Source of the DNA: Candidatus Pacearchaeota archaeon
Lineage (GTDB): Archaea; Nanobdellota; Nanobdellia; Pacearchaeales; GW2011-AR1
Assembly (NCBI GenBank): GCA_018303845.1
Contig: JAGVXH010000003.1
Location: 62,001 to 126,000, forward strand
Length of the DNA: 64,000 bases
Reading direction: 5' to 3'
The translations under genes were made by a program, and so were the position numbers. The notes beneath the pieces were generated by a model. The model made no database searches. It worked only from the letters and a program-made list of their open reading frames with translations, and was not told where the DNA came from. Below are positions 37,743 through 46,611 of the stretch, one piece after another (position 1 is the stretch's first letter; each line of letters opens with the position of its first letter).

Positions 37743-39055
37743 TTTAATATTTTCAAGACCTCCTCTAAGTTTTTATTGAAATCTTTATTTAATTTTGACC
37801 TTTCTTTGGCCAAGGTGTCTAATTCTATTTGAATATCGCTAATACTCCTGGTGTTTATTATCTCGTTCTTTTTTACATATCTATTAACACTAAGATCAAA
37901 ATCATTATCCATAATTTCATCAATATTAGAAAAACGAGCTAAACCTGATACCTCTTCTCCTTTGTGATAAATTTTTGATATTTTTAATATATCTTCTTCT
38001 GTTATAGTATTCGACCCTCCAATCTTTTGAGCATATCCCGAGAGATCCATAAATCGAATACCATTTCTTAATACATTCCTTTTGTTTTTACTAATAATCA
38101 ATAAGATGGGAGCAATGGAAGTGTTCGTCATAACATTAGAGGGCAGTTGGATTATTGATTCTATTAGATTATGGTTTAGAAGTTCTTTTCTTGTTATTTT
38201 ATCCGAACCGCTTCTGAACAATATTCCTGGAGTCGCAATTATTATTGCTTTTCCATTCTCTGATAAATCCGAAATAATTTTTTGGATAAAAACAAATGAA
38301 GCATCCGTCCCAGACAAGGGGCCATACTTAAATATATTCTGATCTAATTTTGATATATCTTCTTTGTTAAGTTTTAATCCAAGAGGGGGATCAGAAATAA
38401 TCATTTCATATTTTTTATTATTTGAAAACAGATAGTTCTCATTGCTTATATTAAAATTTTCGACTTGGAGTATTGTTAGATTTAACTTGCAAATATTAGA
38501 TATTTTTTTATTTGTTTCTAGCCCAGTGAAATCAATATCCTTGTTTTCTTTAAAAAGTTCGTAAAACATACCCCCTACTCCACAAAAGGGATCAAATAAT
38601 CTCATTGTTTTATTTTCTATAATTCCAGATATTAATTTTGATATTATTTTTGAAGTATAAAATATTGCACCTCTATATCTTTTTGAAAAATCTTCTAACA
38701 TGTTCATCCAAATTTCTGAGAAATATTTACTTGTAATATCAAATTCATTTATTTCCTTACATACATTCCTCCAAAAATTTCCTTTTGCGAGTACTTCATT
38801 ATAAGTAAAAACTCCACGTAAGGAGGGTATATCTTTTTCTATGTCTAGGTAAGTATTTTTTAGAGTTAGAACAATATCTTTAGAATTTAAGATATAGTTC
38901 CAGTAGTTTTTGCTTAAGTTAATATTTTTGTATTTTTTTTCAGAAAGAGATTTGATGCATATTAGCTTGGACATATCATAAATAAAGTCGTCTGGACTCA
39001 TTTCAGCTCTGGCTAAATCAAAAAGTCCCCATAGTCTATTGGAATCGTTAATCAT
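37739..39055 (-). CDS. divergent HsdM-like methyltransferase (copy 3)
   Basis: LFDPFCGVGGMFYEL, IISDPPLGLKL (non-aromatic motif IV). Confidence 0.85.
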   Translation of the reverse strand: MINDSNRLWGLFDLARAEMSPDDFIYDMSKLICIKSLSEKKYKNINLSKNYWNYILNSKDIVLTLKNTYLDIEKDIPSLRGVFTYNEVLAKGNFWRNVCKEINEFDITSKYFSEIWMNMLEDFSKRYRGAIFYTSKIISKLISGIIENKTMRLFDPFCGVGGMFYELFKENKDIDFTGLETNKKISNICKLNLTILQVENFNISNENYLFSNNKKYEMIISDPPLGLKLNKEDISKLDQNIFKYGPLSGTDASFVFIQKIISDLSENGKAIIIATPGILFRSGSDKITRKELLNHNLIESIIQLPSNVMTNTSIAPILLIISKNKRNVLRNGIRFMDLSGYAQKIGGSNTITEEDILKISKIYHKGEEVSGLARFSNIDEIMDNDFDLSVNRYVKKNEIINTRSISDIQIELDTLAKERSKLNKDFNKNLEEVLKILK

Positions 39056-39630
39056 TATAGGGTTCCTCCAATATTTTCAAAAATGGAATCTGCAAGATCT
39101 TCTCTTATCGATATTTCTTTCTTTAACGATGAGATGGTTTTCTGATTTTTATCTAATATATCAATGATCTTTTTTTGTTTATCCAAACTTGGTACAGGAA
39201 TTTCTATTTCTAATAGTGCCTGGGGGGATAAAGATTTTTGAACTGTTCCCTTGGACATGTTTTGCATAGCCATTATTCCTTTCTTGCTATTAAGAAAAAA
39301 TGATAAGTATTGTGGAGCAATAATTTTATCTGTTAAACTTAAGGCCAAAATATTTTGACTTATTAATGTGTTTTTTATATCTTCTGAAATATATAGTGAT
39401 TTGAAAGATCCGATCATAGATATTAAAACATCATTCTTTTTTACAAGAGCACGTTTCACTTGAGAACTCTCGTCTACTTTGATAGTATTTTTGCTTGATT
39501 CAATTAGTCCTTCTGGAGAAAGGTCTCCTATCTTTAGAAGAACATATTCATTATCTCCGGTTCCTTTTTTATACGGGCTTATGCCTCGTCTTTTTTCTCT
39601 TACAATATTTTTCAATTTTATTTTTTCCAT
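39055..39630 (-). CDS. single-TRD HsdS-like half specificity subunit
   Basis: 191 aa; IEIPVPSLDKQKKIIDILDKNQKTISSLKKEI. Confidence 0.85.
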   Translation of the reverse strand: MEKIKLKNIVREKRRGISPYKKGTGDNEYVLLKIGDLSPEGLIESSKNTIKVDESSQVKRALVKKNDVLISMIGSFKSLYISEDIKNTLISQNILALSLTDKIIAPQYLSFFLNSKKGIMAMQNMSKGTVQKSLSPQALLEIEIPVPSLDKQKKIIDILDKNQKTISSLKKEISIREDLADSIFENIGGTL

Positions 39631-39739
39631 TTTGATTGTAGATGTGCTTGGCGCACATATTCTTTTTGCCTATAGTACTTATACTATTAGCATAGTAAAA
39701 TACAGTAATGTAAGTATTTAAGTCTTTCGGTTAGGAGAT

Positions 39740-41212
39740 TTAACACGATATTATGTTTCTTAGAGTGCAAACAATCTCAACCTCAGCTAAAGTATCAAGT
39801 TCACAATACTTTTCCAAAGCAGCCCTCACTTTTAACCTTTCCTCCTCACCAACATCTCCATAAGTCACCCTCTCATATTCCAAACTAGCCAAATCACCTT
39901 TACCAATCTCTAAATCCGAATATTTCAAATCACTCAGAACCGGCAACACAGCCTTAATAGAACAACTCCCCTTCTGCCCAGAATCATAATACCAAAACTC
40001 CCTAAACACATCCAACAAATCAACAACCCTCCCCTTAATATTCCCATCATACCACTCCCTAAACTCCGGAAACGCCGTAGCCCCTTCAGTCATAACCCCC
40101 TTCTCAAACCCCTGATTATAAACCACAATACTCCCCTTCTTATTCAAAAGCCTCCTTAACTCCATCATAAATTCCATCCGAGGATCCTCAACTCCCTCCG
40201 CCAAAAAAGAATAATGCTTCAAATTCCCATTCTTACTCTGAATATGCAAAGAAAACTGAAAAGGAATCCGCTGATAAGGCTTCATCCCATCAAATTTAGG
40301 CAACACAGGATTTATCGTCTCAAAATCCAAATAATAAATAGGATACTTTAATTCTTTCAACCAATCTCCAATTTTCTCCTTGTCAATATGAACTTTTTCT
40401 TTACCACGCGCCAACCTTTGCTGGATCTCCTGCTTATAATTCAAATTAGCATCGTCTCCAACATCTTTCATCATGCAAACCCCACTATCCCACAACCCAA
40501 ACTTTTTCTCCCCCAACATCCAATAAAATTCAAAAACGCTTTCCCTAGGAACATTCGCCCAGCATTCAAATTTCAAAGGACAAACATAAGGATCCCCACA
40601 ATATGTCCCAATTCGATATTTAGGCTCAGAGGCATCAATAATTTTCAACATTTCATTAATCCTTTCTTTAATTCCCTGACCAAACTCATCTGCCATTTCC
40701 GTAACATCTGCCTGGACAAAAAAATCCTCAGGGGCTATATTCCCGCTTTTAACATACGCACTATTAACATGCATTAAAATACACTTCCGAATCTTCAACC
40801 CAGCTTTTTCATAGGTATACCTCTGGAAAGAAAGATCATGAATATTAATATCTTTAATCTCAGTAGAACTCTTAACCTCAACAATATCCCACTTGCCACC
40901 CGCAACCGGAAGCAATATATCTGCTCTAGAAAAAAGTCGCCCTTCTAAAAATCCAGCCTCAAAAATAGGTTTTCTTTTCTTCAAAGCATCTTCAGTCTGC
41001 TTTATATTTTCCTTAAAATCTAATCCAGATAAATCTATCCCATTTTTGAAAACTTTCGTAGCCAATACCCCAATTAAATTCCCAGCTTTGAATATAGCTT
41101 CAGTAGAAACACTAGGTTCTGGAATTCTCATTTTATCGTTGACGCTTACCCAAAGAAGTTTGGAGCATTGAAGACCTTGGAGATATTTTGATTTTGTTAG
41201 GAGTTTGGGCAT
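39740..41212 (-). CDS. DUF2779-like fusion of Cas4-like PD-(D/E)XK and DEDD-type exonuclease
   Basis: LFSRADILLPVAGGKWDIVEVKSST; YLDFETINPVLP; CELDTLAEVEI. Confidence 0.8.
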   Translation of the reverse strand: MPKLLTKSKYLQGLQCSKLLWVSVNDKMRIPEPSVSTEAIFKAGNLIGVLATKVFKNGIDLSGLDFKENIKQTEDALKKRKPIFEAGFLEGRLFSRADILLPVAGGKWDIVEVKSSTEIKDINIHDLSFQRYTYEKAGLKIRKCILMHVNSAYVKSGNIAPEDFFVQADVTEMADEFGQGIKERINEMLKIIDASEPKYRIGTYCGDPYVCPLKFECWANVPRESVFEFYWMLGEKKFGLWDSGVCMMKDVGDDANLNYKQEIQQRLARGKEKVHIDKEKIGDWLKELKYPIYYLDFETINPVLPKFDGMKPYQRIPFQFSLHIQSKNGNLKHYSFLAEGVEDPRMEFMMELRRLLNKKGSIVVYNQGFEKGVMTEGATAFPEFREWYDGNIKGRVVDLLDVFREFWYYDSGQKGSCSIKAVLPVLSDLKYSDLEIGKGDLASLEYERVTYGDVGEEERLKVRAALEKYCELDTLAEVEIVCTLRNIISC

Positions 41213-41266
41213 GTTATTATAGAGAAAGGAAACTTATAAAATTAGTCATATAAGAACAAAACCCCC

Positions 41267-42258
41267 CTAACCCAAACTACCAGGAAAATAACTACACTTA
41301 TGCTCTTCCATCACCTGAACCGTTTCCTCATCAACAATCATATCCCCAAATCTCGAAGTAAAAACATCCTTGACCTTCTCAAATTCATCTAAAGTCTTAG
41401 TCTGAAACTCAACCATCAAATTACAATTCCCAACACCACGAACAACATAAAAAACCTCAGGCAAATCTTTCAAAAAACCAATAAGCTCTTCCCCTTGCTT
41501 TTCATCAGAAGTTTTCAATCGCAAAAACATAATATGCCAAAGATAACCAAGCTTAGAAATATCAAGCAGAGGCTTATATCCCTGAATAACTTTTTTACCC
41601 TCAAGTTTATTCAAACAATATCTAACTCCATCAGGGCTAATCTTTGCCTTCCGAGCAATATCAACATTAGACATCCGAGCATCATTAGCAATCAATTTCA
41701 AAACCTTCAAATCATTATCAGAAAGACGAATCAAATCCTTGTGCCCGACTCTAGCATGATAATTATAAGTTTCATCAACTCCACTATGAATTTTTTTATA
41801 ACCCAACTGAGAAGCACTAATTACAATAAAAAAATTATAATCCAACAAATCTTCCTTAAGCGAACTCAAAACCTGCTCCAAATACATACTAAATTCTCCA
41901 GCATCCTTAGCCAAAACAGAAACAACCATATCCCACTTACCCTGAAAAGAAGAAATCCAAACAACATTAGAAATCTTTCTCAATTTCTCAACCCTTTTTT
42001 CCTTATCTTCTTTAGTGGTATACTTCAATTGCACAAGAACATTATAGAAGGTGTATCCCAATTTTTGAGTATCAATATAAGTTATAAATTCCTTAATCAA
42101 ACCCCTCTTAATCATACTATTAACATTATAATTAATCGACTGCTTCGACATATTCAACTTTACTCCAACGGAAGAAATACTCCTTCTAGCATCGATATCT
42201 AATTCTTTCAAAATTTTTTTCTCTCTCCAAGAAAGATTAGACTTCTCAAAGTCCTTCA
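41267..42258 (-). CDS. tandem Lrp/AsnC-type regulator
   Basis: Two wHTH + RAM-like units (LKELDIDARRSISSVGVKLNMSKQSINY; LKLIANDARMSNVDIARKAKISPDGVRY); internal ATG at 42258 preferred. Confidence 0.8.
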
Positions 42259-42352
42259 TAATATACCAAAAAGTAACGATTTTATAAATCTTACCTATAA
42301 TGACAAAAAATTTACTACTATTAGATAAGGGGTGTGAGGTGAAAAAACCATT

Positions 42353-42631
42353 ATGGTAAACCCAAAAACCAGACAGCCTCTGAGTCCAAGGAAAATAGTC
42401 AATGTAAGTGGCAAAATCCACTACAATGAAAGCAACCAAGCCTGGAATACAATCAAACTAAAATCCGAATTTCTAAACGAGTTCCACCAACTAAAAGAAA
42501 AACGTTCTAAATTCTCCTACGAAATGATATTTGGAAGAACCGAAGAGGAAATGATCGAAACCATGAAAAAGGTTGTGAAAGATAAAACTTTGATGCCGGT
42601 CTTGATGTTTTTGTATAAAGATAAAAGTTAA
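42353..42631 (+). CDS. small protein, paralogue of 45560..45820
   Basis: Shared GK(I/V)(H/Y)YNES.QAWNT(I/L)KLK.E...F.QLKEKRSKFSY core. Confidence 0.75.
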   Translation: MVNPKTRQPLSPRKIVNVSGKIHYNESNQAWNTIKLKSEFLNEFHQLKEKRSKFSYEMIFGRTEEEMIETMKKVVKDKTLMPVLMFLYKDKS

Positions 42632-42670
42632 TAACAAAATATGCCACTGCTGTTTAAAAAAATCAATTTA

Positions 42671-43504
42671 TTAATTATGCACATTACAATACATTCCATC
42701 TACCCACATATTAGGTTCTGGGCAGCAAGAAGCTGGGTCGTTTGTTGCTACATACCATCCAGCTTCACAAAAAGATTCAGTTTCTATATATGGTATTTCT
42801 GGATGTTCTACTCCTCTTTCTCCACTAGAATATACAAACTTTAAATGCTCTACATATTTTATCGACCATTCACTACCCAGAGGCTTACATCCTTCGGCGT
42901 ATTCTTGCATAATAGTTTTTTTATTATGGTCAAATCCAAACACATGTAATATTTCGTGGATTTCAGTTCCTGGATAATCTTCACACCCCTCTCTTTCTAC
43001 ATTGATTATTGTAATTTCGCCCCCTTCTATATTCCCCCCATAATCAAATATTGGAGTTGCCTCCCCAATAGTCCGAAGATTATTCATTGGAGGAAAATTG
43101 ATTTTTATGTTAGCATCATTGTAATTGCCCTCATTTATCTCTGTAAAATAAAATTCTCCAACTTCTTCTTCAATTATCTCAAAAGCCTTATACATCCTCT
43201 CTCTTCTTTCTGGTGCCTCAAGCCCCTTCATGGAAAAGGTTATCATTAAGTTTGTGAAGTGCGGGTATCCACTCTCAATTTGATTTATAGTTAAATTTTC
43301 ATTAGTGATATTCTCTTCAATTCCAGACACGGGTGCAACTTCTAGGTTTAATAGATTTTCGGATTCCGTGGTCTGGTAATCTCCATAATTTGTTTTTTTA
43401 TCAGACTTTTCATTAGAATCCGAATCCCAAAAAAACAATCCCAATCCTACCATTATGATAATAAAAATCCAAGTTCCCATTTCGTTATAAATTTCTGTTT
43501 TCAT
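42671..43504 (-). CDS. membrane-anchored matrixin/archaemetzincin-like metalloprotease
   Basis: HEILHVFGFDH zinc motif; N-terminal TM segment. Confidence 0.8.
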   Translation of the reverse strand: MKTEIYNEMGTWIFIIIMVGLGLFFWDSDSNEKSDKKTNYGDYQTTESENLLNLEVAPVSGIEENITNENLTINQIESGYPHFTNLMITFSMKGLEAPERRERMYKAFEIIEEEVGEFYFTEINEGNYNDANIKINFPPMNNLRTIGEATPIFDYGGNIEGGEITIINVEREGCEDYPGTEIHEILHVFGFDHNKKTIMQEYAEGCKPLGSEWSIKYVEHLKFVYSSGERGVEHPEIPYIETESFCEAGWYVATNDPASCCPEPNMWVDGMYCNVHN

Positions 43505-43757
43505 TATTTTTAATAGTTATTTCTATTATAGGGGTAAACTATTAAAAACTATGCGAACAGACTACTCTTTATCTGTTTTGTAATTTCTCCCGTTAAACTT
43601 ACTATCTTTAGCGAGAGTGGTTTATCTATTTAGCGTCCTTAATATTTTTGGAAGATTTGTCATTATTTCATTGTCTTATTTATATCTTATCATAACCATC
43701 TGTCACCCAACGGTGGACCGACAAAATTTATATAATCCTTCCATCGCACAGTCCTTA

Positions 43758-44018
43758 ATGAAATGCGAAAAATGCAAAACTAAACTAGAAGAAAATTCAA
43801 GATTCTGTTCCAACTGCGGAGAAAAAATAAACACTCTAGAAATTAAAAAAGATATCGGAGAACAAGCTATAGCAGAAATGGAAAAGCTTGTCACAACCTT
43901 AGAATCGAAGAGAAAAGAAGAAAAAGAAAAGAAATATCCATGCCCATTTTGCAATAAAGAAATTACCATTCATTCATTAAAATCTAAACTAAACAATAAA
44001 GAAATCGAGCACCCATGA
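43758..44018 (+). CDS. zinc-ribbon protein with coiled coil
   Basis: MKCEKCKTKLEENSRFCSNCGEKI and CPFCNKEI. Confidence 0.75.
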   Translation: MKCEKCKTKLEENSRFCSNCGEKINTLEIKKDIGEQAIAEMEKLVTTLESKRKEEKEKKYPCPFCNKEITIHSLKSKLNNKEIEHP

Positions 44019-44049
44019 AATGCCGACACTCTCCACTGGCCCCGGTTGG
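44008..44049 (+). repeat. Second, truncated copy of the element end (arm repeat + partial att core)
   Basis: AGCACCCATGAAATGCCGACACTCTCCACTGGCCCCGGTTGG, identical to 45481-45522 and then diverging. Confidence 0.9.
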
Positions 44050-44113
44050 TACGGATTTTCCATTTTATCGACGCTGTTTTTTGATTTTTTAAAAAGGTGC
44101 TAGGCCGCGCTTT

Positions 44114-44620
44114 TTATTCTTCTAAAATAGCTTCTACCTTATTAATAAACGAGATGGTTTTCTTTCTTACTTCTATTGTTTTCCCTTCATTAAATAAACT
44201 ATTTGTAGAATAACTTGCTTGATGTCTCTCTTGTTTTAAATCAGTGTAAAACTCTGCATCGGATTTATTTATCGATAATTCTTCAAGCATTTCTATTTCT
44301 TCATAAGAGAAATTAGAATAGTTTTTTATTAAAAATAAAAGGGTAGCCAAATGATTTTTTGAAGTATAACCTTTGTTGGCTAGAAGAGCTAGACAAGAAT
44401 GATAAAGAGCATAATAAAGGCCAACAATAACCCAATCATTATAATTTTTATTTTTGATTAATAAATCCACTAATCCAAGATTATGTTTGGATTTTTCAAG
44501 ATGGGCATTGACTAAACCAAGAGAATATTTAGATTTTGTCAGATTTCCTTTATTCTCATAGAATTTTATCTCTTGATCTAAAAGTTTCTTGTTTGCAAAA
44601 TACTCTTTAATTTTTCTCAT
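44114..44620 (-). CDS. HEPN-domain protein of MNT-HEPN pair
   Basis: GLYYALYHSCLALLANKGYTSKNHLA. Confidence 0.85.
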   Translation of the reverse strand: MRKIKEYFANKKLLDQEIKFYENKGNLTKSKYSLGLVNAHLEKSKHNLGLVDLLIKNKNYNDWVIVGLYYALYHSCLALLANKGYTSKNHLATLLFLIKNYSNFSYEEIEMLEELSINKSDAEFYTDLKQERHQASYSTNSLFNEGKTIEVRKKTISFINKVEAILEE

Positions 44621-45215
44621 AGTTTGTGTAGTACCTTAAATTTCCATATATCGGGAAACCTGTTTCTTTTACTTGCATAATTAGATGATCTTTGGAGATT
44701 TTAAAATTATCCAAAGTTATATAAAAAATGTTTAACGGATGATTAGATTCTGAATTTATCATTTTCCTTACAATTTCTATTTTTCCTTTAATCTCTTTTT
44801 CATATAATCTTTGCAATTCTTTATTATCAAAATTATGCAATGTCACTAATAAATCAATGTCTGAATCCTCTTTTTCCTGTTTTCTTGAAGAAGAACCAAA
44901 AAGAATAACAAACCCAATTTCAGAAGATAAAATTTTTAATAGATTTTTCAAGGGAGTTTTAACCCCTAGATTTAGACTATCAAATTTTTCTTTATCCAGA
45001 GAACTAAAAATTATGGGCTTTTTTGATTCAGAAATTTTAAAATAAACATTTGAAGTTCTTTTGTCCTCTTCTATTTGTTTAGATTTTAATAAATTATTTA
45101 AAGCATTCTGTAGGGAACTATTCGATAACTTGGTTAAATTTTTTATTTCTGTAAAGTATAGCCACTCTTTTCTACTTTCATAGAATGCCTTGAATATCTT
45201 TTTTTTTGCTTCCAT
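44607..45215 (-). CDS. MNT nucleotidyltransferase with N-terminal wHTH
   Basis: VILFGSSSRKQEKEDSDIDLLVTL. Confidence 0.88.
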   Translation of the reverse strand: MEAKKKIFKAFYESRKEWLYFTEIKNLTKLSNSSLQNALNNLLKSKQIEEDKRTSNVYFKISESKKPIIFSSLDKEKFDSLNLGVKTPLKNLLKILSSEIGFVILFGSSSRKQEKEDSDIDLLVTLHNFDNKELQRLYEKEIKGKIEIVRKMINSESNHPLNIFYITLDNFKISKDHLIMQVKETGFPIYGNLRYYTNYEKN

Positions 45216-45247
45216 AATAAATCCACATAACCTTCCTTTTTAAACTT

Positions 45248-45283
45248 TGCCATTTATTGGCATAATATTGCCATTTATTGGCA
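45248..45283. promoter_or_regulatory. Two palindromic operator-like repeats upstream of MNT-HEPN
   Basis: TGCCATTTATTGGCA at 45248-45262 and 45269-45283 (21-bp spacing). Confidence 0.75.
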
Positions 45284-45404
45284 TTTTACTCCTTTAAATT
45301 ACTCGCAATTTAAAGTGGAGAAATTATAAAAATCTTCTTCCAATTTTCTGTCACCGTCAAGTGGACCGACAAGATTTATAAAAAACTTTCACCACACGAT
45401 AGCG

Positions 45405-45491
45405 ATGGAAATAGCAAAGGAAGCAAATAAAGAAATTGCCATTCATTCATCACAATCTAAACTAAACAACAAAGAAATCGAGCACCCATGA
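45405..45491 (+). pseudogene. Truncated paralogue of the 43758 zinc-ribbon gene (28 codons)
   Basis: MEIAKEANKEIAIHSSQSKLNNKEIEHP* vs ...CNKEITIHSLKSKLNNKEIEHP*. Confidence 0.8.
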
Positions 45492-45500
45492 AATGCCGAC
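45481..45500 (-). repeat. Integrase arm-type inverted repeat, right
   Basis: AGCACCCATGAAATGCCGAC; inverted copy of 21191-21210, one mismatch. Confidence 0.8.
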
Positions 45501-45512
45501 ACTCTCCACTGG

Positions 45513-45527
45513 CCCCGGTTGGGGCGT
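45513..45527 (+). repeat. attR core
   Basis: CCCCGGTTGGGGCGT identical to the tRNA-Asp 3' end. Confidence 0.85.
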
Positions 45528-45559
45528 GGGATGGTAAACGTCATTTTTATGGGCGTATT

Positions 45560-45820
45560 TTATTTTTCCTTAAACAACCATATCAACAAGGGCATAGACT
45601 CTCCAGATTTCATCATTCCCTTAATTTCTTCTAGAAACTTCTCATGATCTCTATAATAGGCCAACTTATAAGAAAATTTCGAACGTTTCTCTTTTAATTG
45701 AGGAAACTCCGCAAATAATTCTTTTTTTAATTTCAGAGTATTCCAAGCTTGAAAACTCTCGTTGTAGTAGACTTTCCCCTCGCTGGAGATTTTTACTCTT
45801 GGTGTTAACGGTTTTTGCAT
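45560..45820 (-). CDS. small protein, paralogue of 42353..42631
   Basis: GKVYYNESFQAWNTLKLKKELFAEFPQLKEKRSKFSYKL. Confidence 0.75.
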   Translation of the reverse strand: MQKPLTPRVKISSEGKVYYNESFQAWNTLKLKKELFAEFPQLKEKRSKFSYKLAYYRDHEKFLEEIKGMMKSGESMPLLIWLFKEK

Positions 45821-45960
45821 GTTTCATCTTATCACCTCATATAATAATTAGACTTCACGATTATATATAGCCTTAGTTTATGATTATATAAAAATATACA
45901 AATCCTTAAAAAGAAAGATATCTTCTAATTCTTAGCCAGGGAAAAAGAGTTCTTGATAAT

Positions 45961-46611
45961 TTGAAGATGAAAAAACGAAAAGAACTCTTCCTTGATTATG
46001 GGGGACTAATTTTCGAACATAAATTCAATAATGCCACATTGTCTAGAGCTCATAATCTCGCTTTAAAATTTTTATATTCAAGAGGATATCGAATTAATAA
46101 TAATGATTTAAGAAATGCCCACGATGAAGTTATTGCTGATTATTTGATATCTCGAGAAAAGAATGATGTCGAATGGTCAATGAATAAAATAATTGGAGGG
46201 GTTGTGGGAAAATTAAAGTTGGATGAAGTTATTGTATCGTCTCTTGTTGAGATATATAAAATTCATGATCACGATTATTTTCCTATGGCTACAACTAAAA
46301 AAACGTTACCGCTACTTTCTCAAGAATTTAATTTACACATAATATCTAATGTTCCGCATGATTCTATTTATTCCGAACTTAATAATTATAATATGCTGAA
46401 ATTCTTTGATACTTTCACTTTATCTGGAGATGTCGGATTTAGAAAGCCTTGTTCGAAAATATATAATATTGCTAGAAAAAAAGCAGGTATCTCTTCAAGT
46501 GATGGAATTTTTGTTTCTCACGACGATATAGAAGTCGAAGGCGCTAAGAAAGTTGGGATGCATGGATTTCTTGCGAAATCTTTAGAAGAAGTTGTGGAGG
46601 TTTTGCAATGA
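45961..46611 (+). CDS. HAD-like hydrolase
   Basis: LFLDYGGLIFEHKF, HIISNVPHD, GFRKPCSKIYNIARKKAGIS, VSHDDIEVEGAKKVGMHGFL. Confidence 0.8.
   Translation: MKMKKRKELFLDYGGLIFEHKFNNATLSRAHNLALKFLYSRGYRINNNDLRNAHDEVIADYLISREKNDVEWSMNKIIGGVVGKLKLDEVIVSSLVEIYKIHDHDYFPMATTKKTLPLLSQEFNLHIISNVPHDSIYSELNNYNMLKFFDTFTLSGDVGFRKPCSKIYNIARKKAGISSSDGIFVSHDDIEVEGAKKVGMHGFLAKSLEEVVEVLQ

Larger units (their letters stand above)
21108..45527. mobile_element. Integrative element 1 integrated at tRNA-Asp
   Basis: 15-bp direct repeat CCCCGGTTGGGGCGT at 21166-21180 and 45513-45527; integrase gene immediately after the tRNA; inverted 20-bp arms at both ends; T4SS-like genes and defence cargo inside. Confidence 0.85.

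Noticed and set aside
41495-42202. 235-aa ORF antisense to the Lrp regulator
   Set aside because: Coding is clearly on the minus strand; this frame has no recognisable motif and biased composition.
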